A DNA stretch of 64,000 bases from Sialis fuliginosa (GCA_961205875.1 OY540812.1:27661098-27725097), one strand, 5' to 3'. Counted from the first letter of the stretch, positions 24,852-36,135 are shown. Numbers and translations are program-made. Notes: generated by a model from the letters alone, not told the origin.

Positions 24852-25618
24852 CAGGGTATCCGTTAAACATACAGACAAACTTTCAGGAGTTGTCAAGGAT
24901 ATTAAAACAATCGTTTTTTGTTAATAAACCCATGTCCGTAAACCAGTCGTTTCAACAGTAGAGAAAAAGAAAGGACTTCGTCACAAAAGTAATTGATTTT
25001 GCCTTTCTGTTAATTTTTAGTATGTTGATCAAAAGTTGTAATAGGCGCAACCTACGAAAATTTATAATTTCTGCTCCAGGAGGTTTCCAAGCATTCTGTT
25101 TCTGTATATTTTTATATTTGTCTCCTAAAGGATCAACTTTTATAAAAATTTGCAAAAGATGAAACGTTCTTAGAACTAGCCATTTTATATACTATAAAAC
25201 AATTCTTTTTAGAATTTTTTATAGTATTTATTAATTTTATAAAAAAACTGCCCAACCAAAAAATATCAACAAAATTTCTTTCTATTTATTGACTAATTCG
25301 AAGCACTTTTTACTCTTTGCAAATTTTTCTAAAAGTTGACAATTTAGGAGATAAAAATAAAAATAAATATAAACATCATAAAATGCTTCGACGCCCTCTA
25401 ATTTTCGTAGGTTGCGACCTTCACAAATTTTGATCAGCATACTTTGAACTATCTTTTCTACAAAAAAAATTTCAACCAAAAGGTAAAATTTATTGTTTTT
25501 GTGCGAGGTCCTTTCTTTTGCTCTACTGCTGAAACGGCTCGTTTAGTGACAAAAAACGATAGTTTCAATGTCCACGACAACTCCTGAAAGTTTGTTGGTA
25601 CGTTTACGGGACACTCTG
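24852..25618. mobile_element. Tc1/mariner-type MITE with arms of about 330 bp
   Basis: TA flanks both ends (24850-24851 and 25619-25620). The left end 'cagggtatccgttaaac' and right end 'gtttacgggacactctg' are inverted, and complementarity continues for roughly 300 bp. Landmarks are 'actttcaggagttgtc' with 'gacaactcctgaaagt', 'cgtttcaacagtagag' with 'ctctactgctgaaacg', and 'gcgcaacctacgaaaatt' with 'aattttcgtaggttgcg'. The whole element could fold as one hairpin. Two minus-strand frames of 65-67 codons lie in the arms and are incidental. Confidence 0.85.
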
Positions 25619-25689
25619 TATATATTTCATACCTAAGGAAATAAAAAAATATAAAATAAAAAACTCCACAGCCTGCACTTATTCAAAAA

Positions 25690-25738
25690 TTGTTTCATTT
25701 GGCCCGCCATCCAAAAAGGTTCTCGACCCCTACTTTAC
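25690..25738. mobile_element. Possible hAT-type terminus
   Basis: On the minus strand, 'gtaggggtcgagaacc' followed by 'tttttggatggcgggcc' resembles a hAT end. No partner terminus was located, so it is a fragment at best. Confidence 0.35.
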
Positions 25739-26526
25739 AGTAACTTTGTAACGTGCCAACGTAAACAAACAATATAAATATTTTTTCCAAATTTCAATTA
25801 CCACTTATTATTTTAAGCTCTCGCCAAAAAATGAAATAGCTTTTTAACTAATAACTTTCCAAGTGTACAAAACATAACTCTGATTAATCCCCTGCTTAAT
25901 TTTATATATTTTTTATTCAAAACTGTCCGGTAGAGTACTAAAATAATGTACGCACTTCATTTGCATATTGCCAACTGCGAGTCGTTAAAAACAAATTTAA
26001 AAAAGTACGCTTACGCACACGCATGAAAAAGATAAAACATACTTTATACATATAATATACTATATCTCTCCTTTATTAAACTTATTCAGAAGAGACAATT
26101 ATAGTTAAATGTTCCAAGCACGTGCAAATGAAAGAAACATTTATATAATTCAATTGATAATACAATAAAGTCCTTTTGAAAATTTGTGTCAAAATTTTAT
26201 AAGAACCCCTAATGAGTTCCATTTGAAGTTGATTTTGTATTATATTCATGGAAATCTCTATGAAAACTTTTGGCCAGTTTCCTTGCAATGGTAATTATTA
26301 CACTGAAATGCATATTCATTACTTTTGAATGAATGAATAACAAAATTACCGTATATTTTTCTTTCGATCATGAATGAAAATACAGTGGTTTATTTCTAAA
26401 ATAAATTGTAAAGTTAAATGTAGTTTTTTTTAAATATTTTCAATTTTTTATGTACTCGAACGAAGTGTCTATTGGACATTCTAGAGTTAGTCCAGTAAGA
26501 ATTATGAAAACGTCGTCATTTTTAAC
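25739..26526. other. AT-rich DNA, nothing recognised
   Basis: No supported gene or element was seen. A 'cgaacgaagtg' fragment near 26458 may be a decayed family C tail. Confidence 0.5.
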
Positions 26527-26913
26527 CAGGGCTTCGAACCTTTATTTTTTTCGTTTCGGTTTTCATTCGGTTCGAGTAAAAAAATATAGTTCGGTTCGGT
26601 TCCGGTTTTCGTTCCGAAAAAAATAACGATTTTTCCGGTTTTTTCGGGTTTCGGTTCAGCTCCGAGTGATTAATTAAAAAAAAATTATTTGTATTAAAAT
26701 TTTTTTTCTACCATAATTTAGAACATTTTATGGTACTTGTATGATAATCCAAACGACAATTGAAGTGGGAAATAAGATCATGTTAACGCGCGTATTTTAA
26801 CATGTACTGAACCGTAAAAAAACGATATTTTTATTTCGGTTCTGTTCCGGTTTTAGTTCCGGCAAAAATAACGGTTTTTCCGGTTTTCGGTTCAGTTCCG
26901 GTTTGAAGCCCTG
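26527..26913. mobile_element. hAT-type MITE, 387 bp, with exact 8-bp TSD
   Basis: The target duplication 'tttttaac' occurs at 26519-26526 and 26914-26921. The termini 'cagggcttcgaacc' and 'ggtttgaagccctg' are inverted. The interior is rich in 'ttccggtttt' and 'cggttcggtt' words on both sides, as in other hAT elements of this window. No transposase is encoded, so it would rely on one supplied in trans. Confidence 0.9.
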
Positions 26914-26974
26914 TTTTTAACTAAACCGACGATGACGTGATTTATTCAAAAATTCATTATGTATTGTTTTTAAC

Positions 26975-27355
26975 AAGTAAAGCTGTCAATGCTCCAAGTA
27001 AAATACTTGAAAAAGTACTTCAAGTAGGTATTTTGATACATGAATTACTTTACTTCAAGTACTTTTAAAAATTGTAAAAAGTACTAAATACTTCAAGTAC
27101 TTTTTCATTATACCTGAATGTAGTACTTGATTTTAACAATAAAAGTACTTGAAGCATTTACAAAATTACTTAATACTTCAAGTAGTATTCACACTGAGTA
27201 CTTTGGAAATAAAAATAAAAATAATAATAAACACAAAATATTTGGAATTTTCCATCATTCTGTACGTTTTTTAATTACTGACGTACTATATAAAATTTTA
27301 ACAATTTCAGCCCACTTTCAATGAGCTATAAAAAAACGCCACTCGGCTTTTGACA
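26975..27355. repeat. Cluster of 'aagtacttgaagta' words, possible hAT relic
   Basis: About eight copies of 'agtactt' and 'acttcaagta' words occur in both orientations between 26995 and 27205. The outer 'aaagctgtcaatgctcc' (26982) and 'ggcttttgacagctct' (27336-27351) are partly inverted and may be its ends. No TSD was seen. The 65-codon frame here is incidental. Confidence 0.45.
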
Positions 27356-27815
27356 GCTCTGACCCTAAGCTACAATATTGAAGCTTAAACATAATGTATT
27401 TTAACAACACATTTTTTTCCATGGCATCACACCGATTATCTCTTGTATATTATACGTATTCATTTTTTTATATTTTAAAAATATGTATAATATTTTGACG
27501 TATAAAACCATAGATAGTACCTACTATGGAACTATAATAGAAATCGCAAAAATTAGTTTTAATAAATTTGTCATATTTTTAGGAATTCAGGTAGACAGAC
27601 AAAAAACTAAATTGAAAAAATCAAGAACAATTTTTAGTTAACAAATATTGTTTTATGAGTTATATTCTTTCCAATAACTTAATATTTTGGGATTTATTTA
27701 CGAACATACCAAAACTGTACTCCAAAAATAACAACAATAGAAAATCTAAACTATCAATCACGTTCTGTCCCTTCCGGTGACCTTTCTTAATTTTCCACAG
27801 TACACGTACTTTCTT
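27356..27815. other. AT-rich DNA, nothing recognised
   Basis: No supported feature was seen. Confidence 0.5.
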
Positions 27816-27817
27816 AT

Positions 27818-28129
27818 ATTAACACATACATACCAAACTTTTCTGTATCTCAAAATAATCCAACACAAGGAATTCCAATTTTATTCAGTTTTGTGAAGTT
27901 TTGTGTTATAAAAATAATACACTATGATGCAAGAGTGCTAGCATTCGCTGTAAACGTGTTACACTCTTGTATTAATACATACCTGCCGAACGGTTATGTA
28001 TAAAAAAAAATCTAACACGAAGAATTTCTATTTTATTACTGATTCTTTAGTAGTTTTGTGAAGTTACTCTAAGTTAAATAATAAATGACGATGCAAAGGT
28101 GTTATCATTCGCTATAGATGTGTTAATAT
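27818..28129 (+). repeat. Diverged tandem duplication, about 155-bp unit
   Basis: Both halves contain, in order, 'ttaa-acataca', an 'aa-aatttctattttatt'-like stretch, 'agttttgtgaagtt', 'atgatgcaagagtg' or 'acgatgcaaaggtg', and 'cattcgctgtaaacgtgtta' or 'cattcgctatagatgtgtta'. Two old tandem units are supported. Confidence 0.65.
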
Positions 28130-28651
28130 TGCTACCAGCACGCATTCTTACATCTTTACTCACTTTCTTTTGTTTATCCGCCCTGTAGATTTATGCCAAA
28201 TATAGCAGAACTGAGCTAATAGAGTTTAATTAAAATGGCGGAGTGGTTTTTACTTGTTTAAGTTTATAAAAATATAGCGCTTTATTATATTAGTTGGGTA
28301 TTAATATTGAGCTTAATTAATTTTAAAGAAATACGCTTGTTGAATTTTAATTATGAATTTAACTACTGAAAACAATCTTAACAATTATTATTGTATTTAT
28401 TTGAAAATTTACTACTTGAATATTTCTGAAACTACGCATTAAAAAAAGCGTTTCAAATAAAAGTTGTTTGGTTTTAGGAAGGAAATAAAATTCAAAATTA
28501 CATTATAAGTTTTTGATTTGTAGACATTTTTAAGGTCATCAATTGGTCAACTTTTTCTAATGAAAACTTATATTTTTTATTACGGTATAATATTTCTATG
28601 AAAAATAACAAGTAATGTTTGCATTATATATAATTTTTGTTTGAGTTTTTC
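28130..28651. other. AT-rich DNA, nothing recognised
   Basis: No supported feature was seen. Confidence 0.5.
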
Positions 28652-28654
28652 TTA

Positions 28655-28793
28655 TGCCGTGTTTAGACCAAAGAAAACAAAACAGCAACGCGGTGTTTGA
28701 AAACACATCGTATTTAAAAATGCTTTGGGTTTATTGTACTTTTGTCAAAAAGACACGATGTTGCTGTTTTGTTTTTTCGGTCTAAACACAGCA
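28655..28793. mobile_element. PIF/Harbinger-type MITE, 139 bp, TTA TSD
   Basis: TTA flanks both ends (28652-28654 and 28794-28796). The arms 'tgccgtgtttagacc' and 'ggtctaaacacagca' are inverted, continuing inward as 'aaaacaaaacagcaac' and 'gttgctgttttgtttt'. A 3-bp TWA target is typical of PIF/Harbinger. The element is noncoding. Confidence 0.8.
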
Positions 28794-28796
28794 TTA

Positions 28797-29545
28797 CGAT
28801 TTTTCAATGAAATTTAACAAAATAATTAGAAATTTGGGACTATCATTTTTACTCGGAAATTATCAATTTTAGAAAAAAATGCAGTAAAACGTTTTTTTGA
28901 TCTAATTAAAATTGAATTTTTTTTTTCAGAAAAGTTTACTAACTTTTTCTATTCAATTTATTTCTATCAAAAAAAATATGAAATCATTTTCTGTTTTATT
29001 GCATCAAAATGTATCATTTTATATTTCATTTTTTATATATTTCTTTAAATATTTTGGATTAATTTTCCACTCGAAAGAAAATCTATTTTTGATAACGATC
29101 TTTCAATCGGAAACGGATTGAACTTTTCGATTTTTTAAACGGTTAATTGAAAAAAATGTTTTTTGTAAAAGATATGAAAAATATTATTATCTATAATTTA
29201 TATAATAATAAATAATCGATTTTTCCAAATATATTTCAAATAGTTCATAATATGTTAAAAACTATAGTTAAAGAGAACGTTATTATCTATAATTAATTTG
29301 TCTCCATTTGTTCTATTTTTAATCAATTAACCAAACAAATTTTTAAAATTATGTTTCAAACGGTTAATTCTTCTAGAAAGAATAGCATGAAAGTTTCAAA
29401 TTATTTTTTTAAAGATATTTGATAAAAGCATTATTTAAATATTTATAATACTTTTTAAATTTTCGCTAAAAAAAGTTTAAAAAAACTAAAATGAATATAT
29501 ATGGGCATTAAAAAACCCCAGACCATTACTACTAAAAAAAACACA
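28797..29545. other. AT-rich DNA, nothing recognised
   Basis: The phrase 'cggaaacggat' near 29108 also occurs near 46498 in a similar setting, which hints at a decayed shared repeat. Nothing else was seen. Confidence 0.45.
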
Positions 29546-29549
29546 CACA

Positions 29550-29855
29550 TTTTATCATCCATCTCTCTCTTTACATATTTCTTCCCTCTCATTTTTCCCA
29601 TATCCATTTCTCTCGTCTTATAATCACGCACGTACGTGAGACCGTACGCCTGAAAGAGGAAAGAAGAAAAAAATATATAAAAACGCTTGAAATCTCATCT
29701 ATCAATGGTACAGTAATAGTAGTGGTTCTCAACACACGGTTGACCGGTTACTGCAATGTGCCTTCGTTGCAGCTAAAACCGCTGTTTCCCACCGGCTCGA
29801 CTTTTAAAAGCTGATCCTGCAAAAACTAAACGTGGAAGGGTAGTGTTCGAAATAC
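29550..29855 (+). promoter_or_regulatory. Possible promoter-like region with TATA motif
   Basis: Pyrimidine tracts and CpG words ('cacgcacgtacgtgagaccg') precede 'aaatatataaaaacgc' at about 29670-29686, a good TATA-box match. A more GC-balanced stretch follows (29740-29840). No coding exon is recognised downstream. The 'agtggttctcaacacacgg' phrase at 29720 looks hAT-like, so the segment could also be transposon-derived. Confidence 0.2.
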
Positions 29856-30005
29856 ATACATTATAATATTATATTCCTTTATGGCCGTTACTGAACATTG
29901 AACATATCCGTATAAATGCTATGTTTGTACCTATATTTAAATTTATAATAATTATATGTACAATGAGTACCGAATTTCTTGTTCGAATCAATTTCGGATA
30001 TTTTT

Positions 30006-30464
30006 TATACCGCCTTCAGAAGTTGTCTGCCACTGTAAAGGCCAGAATTGCTTATAACAGATTCAAAAATAGCAAGACAAACTTCATCGGTTAACTTTTT
30101 CTAGGGCGGAGCATATAAAGTTATATCATTTAAAAAAAAACAGAAATATACGTCCATTTCATTAATTAATTTTATATCAAGTTTAACATATTTAAATACT
30201 AAAATTCGGAATATCAAATACTTATTGCCACAAAATTTACGTACAAAATTTTCAATAGATTACATAATACTTTAATCGTACAAATATATATGAGTACTAT
30301 AAACGAAGAGTACTTCTTTATCCAGCAAATGAGTTTCAGAATATCTCTCTTTGTTTGGTACATGGAGAAATGATTTAAATATTATAATAATCAAATGGGA
30401 GGAGCATACTAAGTTTGTGATAAGCGAATATGAATGAAAACTAGAAGAACACTTCTGCATACGA
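30006..30464 (-). repeat. Dispersed repeat family D, minus-oriented copy
   Basis: This is the reverse complement of 38300-38745 over about 450 bp. Shared landmarks on the minus strand include 'cttatcacaaacttagtatg', 'tttgattattataatattta', 'catgtaccaaacaaa' and 'agctccgccctag'-type words. Both copies carry an open frame of similar sequence, but the differences are mostly amino-acid changing, which argues against a conserved protein. Confidence 0.75.
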
Positions 30465-30480
30465 CTCTACCGACTCAGAG

Positions 30481-30745
30481 GTGAAGTAGGGTAAATACAA
30501 ATATACAAACATCTCTAGTGTTCTATATTCTATATCTTGTTAATAAAGTTTTAATAGAAATAAAATTCACAATTTTAAATCAACTTGATTTTTATTTTAT
30601 TGAGATCAGGTAGGAACTTTCTAATTAGTCGTTAGTATATAAAGTATTTAAAGTTTTCATCTTGTAAAACTGCTTCAAGTACATAGAAAAAAATAATAGA
30701 TCGTTATTACTTTTAACCCAGTATTGCATTTACCTCACTTCATCT
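30481..30745. mobile_element. Possible MITE with imperfect inverted ends
   Basis: The left 'gtgaagtagggtaaatacaa' and right 'tgcatttacctcacttcat' are inverted with about four mismatches. No target duplication is obvious. A related end, 'gtgaagtggggtaattgcaa', is near 8116. Confidence 0.45.
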
Positions 30746-32325
30746 TAATCATATAAAAATTTCCAACTCGAGAGTCCCTGAATCATCATAGTACGACCGT
30801 TACTCAGTGACGTCTGTGTGTCTGTCGGTTTGTGAATGCTCTTAAGTCCAAATGGTAAAATATACGTATTTTATATGTTTATATAGTTTATATGAAATAT
30901 TAAACTTAAGGGTTTTGTATATTTCCAATTGCGCGCCATGTTGCGTGACGTCATAATCTAGTATTGAAAAGTCAGTCAATGCTTAAATATACTTATATAT
31001 ATAAAATATATAAATATACTTACACGAAAAATAATAAGTTACAAGTATTATTTCGTACCTTGTTGTAATTCAACTCATAAAACTCCTGGAAAAAGATTTA
31101 TAACTGTGCCAGAAGGAAACTAAGGAAAAAATTAAAAGTAAGGTATGTACAATAATAATATATTCGAGAAATTACAGCTTTCTAAGGGCAACAATTCCAA
31201 ATTTAAGGATTTCGGTTCATTTTTATTATTCTTTTAGTTTTTATAACTCACGCGTTGAAACTTTGTATACAAACAACATTGACAGCTGGACAGAACATGA
31301 ATTATGACATCACAAACGCTTCAACCAATCACGTCGCTTTTTAAATGCAAGATGATTTTTACGACTTTTAATATTGAATAATTTAAAATTAAGCAGTAAA
31401 AAAACAATTTGTTCAGTGCTATTATTATTTTTTTAGCCTAATCTTTGCAATTAAGTAATAAAAAAAGGTATGTCAAAAATTTCCGGATTACCTACTCTAT
31501 TACATCAATTCTCAGCTTTCTTGTTCAAACGGTTTAGTAGCTAGAAGGCTGTGACAGACAGACAACTAACACTGGTTCTATCAGTGTGCAATGTTTCTAG
31601 TTTTGGTATAAACACTTATAATTAAGTACATGTTAATTAATTAACTAATTTAAAGTAAAAAAATATGCAAAAATAAAACAAATCTTATTATTATATTATT
31701 TGAACAAAAATCAATATTTTGTCAATTGTGCCTTGGTGGCTACGATAGTTTTTATTCTCCTGGGAATGTTTTCCACGTTCTGTAAACAATTTTATTTTAT
31801 CTTATCATCCCTGTTTCTTGGTCACCATTTATTTAGAAATATCATGCTTTTCAATAGAGTTCAGATATGGAGAATTTTCAGTTTAAGATTAAACTTATTT
31901 TACTGACCTTCTTGGTCTAATGGCATTTGTCGAATACAATACAAAAATGTAATGCTTGTTTGACATTTATTTATTAACTGTAAAATTTTACTACAAAAAT
32001 TTTAAATAGAAAATTGATTTTTAATGAGTCTATTAATATCATCTAATTTTCAGAATCATTTTGAAAATATTTACCATAATTCCCGATTATGCATTTTGAG
32101 CGATGAACAGTTAGATTGATTATAAATTCATATAATGTAAATCTCAAACACAATTTTAAATATTGTGTTCAAACGAAATTAGTCTATTCAATTTTATTGT
32201 TGTACATTTGAAAAATAAAATATACATTGAATTATTTTATTATTAGATGATTTAATTTTATACTAACGAGATTCTCGCTGATAATGGAATTGTTAAAAGT
32301 TTATACAGTCTCGTCTTGTAAAACA
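30746..32325. other. AT-rich DNA with unbounded repeat-like phrases
   Basis: Contains 'gttgcgtgacgtcataat' near 30940 and 'caaccaatcacgtcgc' near 31322, words of the kind also found in the hairpin element at 54658. Element ends could not be fixed. No gene was recognised. Confidence 0.4.
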
Positions 32326-32329
32326 TTAA

Positions 32330-33007
32330 GGGCGGGGTAAGGTTAATTCGTACAAAAAAAGGCATGTTTTTGTGAATTTTTTGTGACGACACAGTTAAAA
32401 TCTCTTTATTAAAACCAATGGTACATTAAAGAATGACATTCGAAGAATGTTGTATAAAATTTTCATGAAGAAATATTAAAAAATACGGCAATGGCAGCAA
32501 TCTCGGAAAAAAGTAGAATTACGGTGCCCCTCATAACTTTGTGCTGGATCATCCGAAATCAAAAAATCAAAGTTCATTCGTTAGATAATAGTTTTCCCCA
32601 GGTAACTTTTTTGGAACACTTTGAAGCGAAAAAATCGGCTAATTTGTTATTGTAAAATAAAAATTATTAACAAATTTGAAAAAAAAACTCTCCAGCGTTA
32701 CCTCGTAAATTATGTACAGAAATAGTGTTCAAAATTTCAAAAGGATCGGTGCAGTAGTTTTGACGTTATGAGGGGCACCGACTTTGAATAAGTGAGTTGT
32801 GGGGAAAACGCTTTAAAGTTTTGAACACTAAAAAAAACAATAGCGCGCTCGGGTAGGTATAAAAATCCGCGAGATATAAAAATACTCATAACTTCGTCAA
32901 TTTTGCTCCAATCGACTTGAAATTTAGACACAATATTCTTGAAATATTATGCATTCAGTTAAAAAAAAAAATTCAAAATAAAATTTTTTTAAAACCTTAC
33001 CCCGCCC
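32330..33007. mobile_element. TTAA-flanked MITE, 678 bp
   Basis: TTAA lies at 32326-32329 and 33008-33011. The termini 'gggcggggtaaggtt' and 'aaccttaccccgccc' are inverted, with only one base of difference in the adjoining sequence. A second inverted pair is internal: 'cggtgcccctcataac' near 32522 and 'gttatgaggggcaccg' near 32765. The TTAA target suggests piggyBac or another TTAA-specific superfamily such as Sola3. It is noncoding. Confidence 0.85.
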
Positions 33008-33139
33008 TTAAGCCAATAGCGTCCTGTTGAATGTTAACCCAGAATCAGCTCGAGAAAATTAAATCAGTTTCATTTTGTAAACATATTGTTGAGTTTTGTG
33101 TAAAGCCCAACTAACAATCAACTACGAAAAGTATAGTAC

Positions 33140-33345
33140 AGTAGGGTTTCTTTTTACACGGGTTTGAAGTTACGTGGTGCGATTTTCATGTAAGTTCCCC
33201 GTTTTGATGAGTGGGGTATTTAAAGAAAGCTGACAATTTCGCACCAGTTCACAAACGGTGCCGAGTTGGATTTTCAGATAGTGACAATAATTCTGATGAC
33301 AAAATATAAAAAATATTGTTACATTTCAGTTAAATTAAGTAAATA
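33140..33345. mobile_element. pogo/Tigger-like fragment related to 19246-19712
   Basis: The start 'cagtagggtttctttttaca' follows TA. Then 'gttccccgttttgatgagtg' and 'ccagttcacaaacggtgccg' are the reverse complement of parts of the other copy. The right end is missing. Confidence 0.5.
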
Positions 33346-33359
33346 AAATTCAAAAACAT

Positions 33360-33530
33360 AGGCAGATGCACAGACAGACACACAGAGAAACACGGAAAGA
33401 AAAGAATTTGTCTTGACCTGAAACGGAAAGATCAATTTAAAAATTTTCAATCGGAGAACATTTTTTTTGTTTCATTTTAAAACGATCACATAGCTTCTCA
33501 TATCTTCGATATTACGAGGAAGCAATAAAA
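33360..33530 (-). repeat. Dispersed repeat family A fragment
   Basis: On the minus strand it reads 'gcttcctcgtaatatcgaag', then 'atgagaagctatgtgatcg' and a long phrase with 'cttgacctgaaacgg' complementarity. It corresponds to the first 170 bp of the copy at 59423. Confidence 0.6.
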
Positions 33531-33895
33531 TTAAAAATTTTCTGAGCATAAGATGCCATTATAGCATAAATGAATATTTAAATTGATTGTTATGTTATAT
33601 TTTATTTTATTTATTTTATTATATATTTATTTTCATTCCTTCATGCGGTAAAGGGTTGTTTGTTGTGACAAAACCAATTATTCAAATAAAATCATCCACA
33701 TATTTCCACTGGGTGAGTAAGGTTCAATTCACATGAAAACGAATATGTCTTTGATTCAATTGATGATTCAATAAAATGTTTTTATTTATTTACAGCCAAA
33801 TATAATATAAATCCCAATCTTCACTTTCATATCAATCAAATGAAACCGCCTACAGATTGGTTGAGTTAGGTTCAACACAAATCACAATTTATTTG
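33531..33895. other. AT-rich DNA, nothing recognised
   Basis: TTTTA-type simple runs occur near 33600. Nothing else was seen. Confidence 0.5.
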
Positions 33896-34095
33896 TAAAC
33901 AATAGTGACATTCCTACGGTGCGATTCGCACGCCCTAGTGGAAAATTTCACATTCGAGAATAACCCTGAAACGCGGTCGAGTCCCGTCAATATAATGTCG
34001 AAATCTTCACAGACGACGATCGGAAACACGGCCTGCTCTAAAATCTTCTACGCATTCCATTTGTTACATATGTACAATTGTACATATGTATGTAG
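33896..34095 (+). other. CpG-containing unique segment, possible exon or regulatory DNA
   Basis: This segment has markedly higher GC and more CpG than its surroundings ('acggtgcgattcgcacgccc', 'aacgcggtcgagtcccgtc'). It contains an open frame (33905-34177), but the frame shows no recognisable domain. It ends in a 26-bp perfect palindrome at 34065-34090 with half-site 'tacatatgtacaa'. Either a host exon or a regulatory element is possible; I cannot decide between them. Confidence 0.25.
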
Positions 34096-35015
34096 AATTT
34101 ATTCAGAAGGTAATGAAGTGTGGAATATCCATTTAAAACATTTATCAATGTTTATTATCTATAGGGTATTTAACTAAATTGAAAAATTAATTTTAAATTG
34201 TAAATGTAATATATATGTATATAATATATGTATACTATAAAATTGCCATTTTTTTAAATAATGCCTCAGAAATACTAAAATTACTATTTTTTTATTCAAA
34301 TTAAAAATTTCCCACTGAAATACTCGTTCAAAGTCACGTGGTAATACATAATTTTGGAAAATATCATGTAGGTATCATCAAAAACGAATACTGAATTTTT
34401 TAACGTTAATTATAAGCTTTTTTATGCATTTTTCGATTTGTTATAAACAAAAATGTAAAACTTGTATGCTCTTATTTTTTTTTATAAATCAACACTGATG
34501 TCAATCTAGACATCTTCCGACAGCTCCGCGTGTTATTGTATGTTCTCATTTTTTTATAAACGTTCACGTGGACTACCTACCTATTAATATTAAAATTTTA
34601 ATGATTTTGTATTTTAATGTAATTTATGTTAAACAAATATTTGTATATCGAAAAGTGTTAACAACTACAAATATAATATATACATAAAATGATGTATACA
34701 AATTCTTGTGCCGACCAGGGTTGTTTATTTTCTTCATATAAATAACATTATGTAAGGTAAAAAATAATTAGGTAAAAAAATAAACCTAAACTTTTTTAAT
34801 AGAAGAGTGATTAAATTTAAAAAAATTAAAATAATTAATTGACATCTATATTTATTTCTAAACAAAGTGATGAACAGTTTCTGATAAATACATTTATCAC
34901 TTTGTTATAAATAGTACCTACATACATACATTAAACCAATTATTTTTCCATTAACCCCTCTTACTTTACATACTTAAAATGGACATTTCATTACACTTTT
35001 TTCCGCCAACTCCAA
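34096..35015. other. AT-rich DNA, nothing recognised
   Basis: No supported feature was seen. Confidence 0.5.
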
Positions 35016-35017
35016 TA

Positions 35018-35305
35018 AATTTCCTCGCGTTCCAATGGCACAGATTCGAGAACACCGCACAGTTGCCCTGGGCGGCTTCCTTATCGGCTACCACGGTTCG
35101 CTGAGCACACACACATGTGTATATGTGTGTGTGTGTGTGATCGCGTGCCAGTGGGCGAACTACTAGAGACCGCCACGGTCAGAGACGTGAGGAGAAACGT
35201 AGTAGAAATACCTCTAAATCAAAACGTCGATGGTGGTAGCAACGTGATCCTAAAGATTCGGGTTCAATAGTGCTGGAGACGTACAAAAGCGTACGTACAA
35301 GCAAT
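35018..35305 (+). promoter_or_regulatory. GC- and CpG-richer island, candidate promoter or first exon
   Basis: From 'cctcgcgttccaatggcaca' to 'gacgtacaaaagcgtacgt' the sequence has a much more even base composition than the flanking kilobases. It includes 'gttgccctgggcggcttcc' and 'gagaccgccacggtcagaga'. A (GT)n microsatellite sits inside at about 35108-35140. Such islands in AT-rich insect DNA often mark promoters or exons. No coding frame or splice pair is convincing. Confidence 0.3.
35108..35141. repeat. (CA)n/(GT)n microsatellite
   Basis: An alternating 'acacacacatgtgtat' then 'gtgtgtgtgtgtgtg' tract, forming an imperfect palindrome. Confidence 0.85.
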
Positions 35306-35521
35306 GAATGTTATTTCGTAAACCTATTAATGTGTTATTCGACATGTAATTTTTGTAATTGTTTTTCAGTATTGGACAATTACATTCATTGAATACTACT
35401 AGTTGATTAAACAATATAATTTATTAATTAATGAATAGGAAGTCTTCTTAATATATTCGTTATTATGAATTTTGAATAAAATTCATAAATATGAATTTTC
35501 TGATTGAATTATAAAATAATT
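35306..35521. other. AT-rich spacer
   Basis: Nothing recognised between the GC-richer island and the hAT element. Confidence 0.5.
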
Positions 35522-35529
35522 ATTAAAAG

Positions 35530-36079
35530 CAGGGACTTGAACCGGAATTTAATTATGGTTCGAGTTAGGTGCGGGTTCAAATATAAATTTTGATTCGGGG
35601 TTGGGTTGAGCATGGTGCAAACTATTTTGGTTCAAAAACCGTTATTTATTTAGCGTTAGGGGTCGGGTTCGGATTCGAGTTCAAGTTAATAAATTAAACA
35701 TTTTCTGAAGAAGAAAAAACGTTAAATGCCTTTAAGATATGGTTAGAAAAAGGGCAATAAATAAAATTACATGAAATGTTATTCAGTTATAGAATTAAAA
35801 AAGAAAGTAAAAAATATACAAACTTTTGTAGTGGACTTGATAACTCACATCATACAATGAAATTCAAACAGATTTCCAGTTACAGTACATTTTATAATCT
35901 CTTTTAAAAATCATTAGAGAAAAATATTAAAATTAATTTATTGAACCATTTAACAATATATGAAAAGATTCGGATTCAGTTTCAGGTTCGTAGACTTTGA
36001 AATATAACGGTCCGGTTCGGGTTCGGATTAATGAAAAATACGAGTTTTTTCGGGTTTCGGATTCGGGTTCAGGTCCCTG
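35530..36079. mobile_element. hAT-type MITE, 550 bp, with exact 8-bp TSD
   Basis: 'attaaaag' is duplicated at 35522-35529 and 36080-36087. The ends 'cagggacttgaaccgg' and 'cgggttcaggtccctg' are inverted. Subterminal 'cgggttcgg' and 'gggttcgga' words are clustered on both sides. It is noncoding and differs in terminal sequence from the hAT elements at 26527 and 39087, so it is a separate family. Confidence 0.9.
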
Positions 36080-36135
36080 ATTAAAAGATTAAAATGCCAA
36101 AATTGGGCAAAAAAATATAAGTTCTATACACTCTT

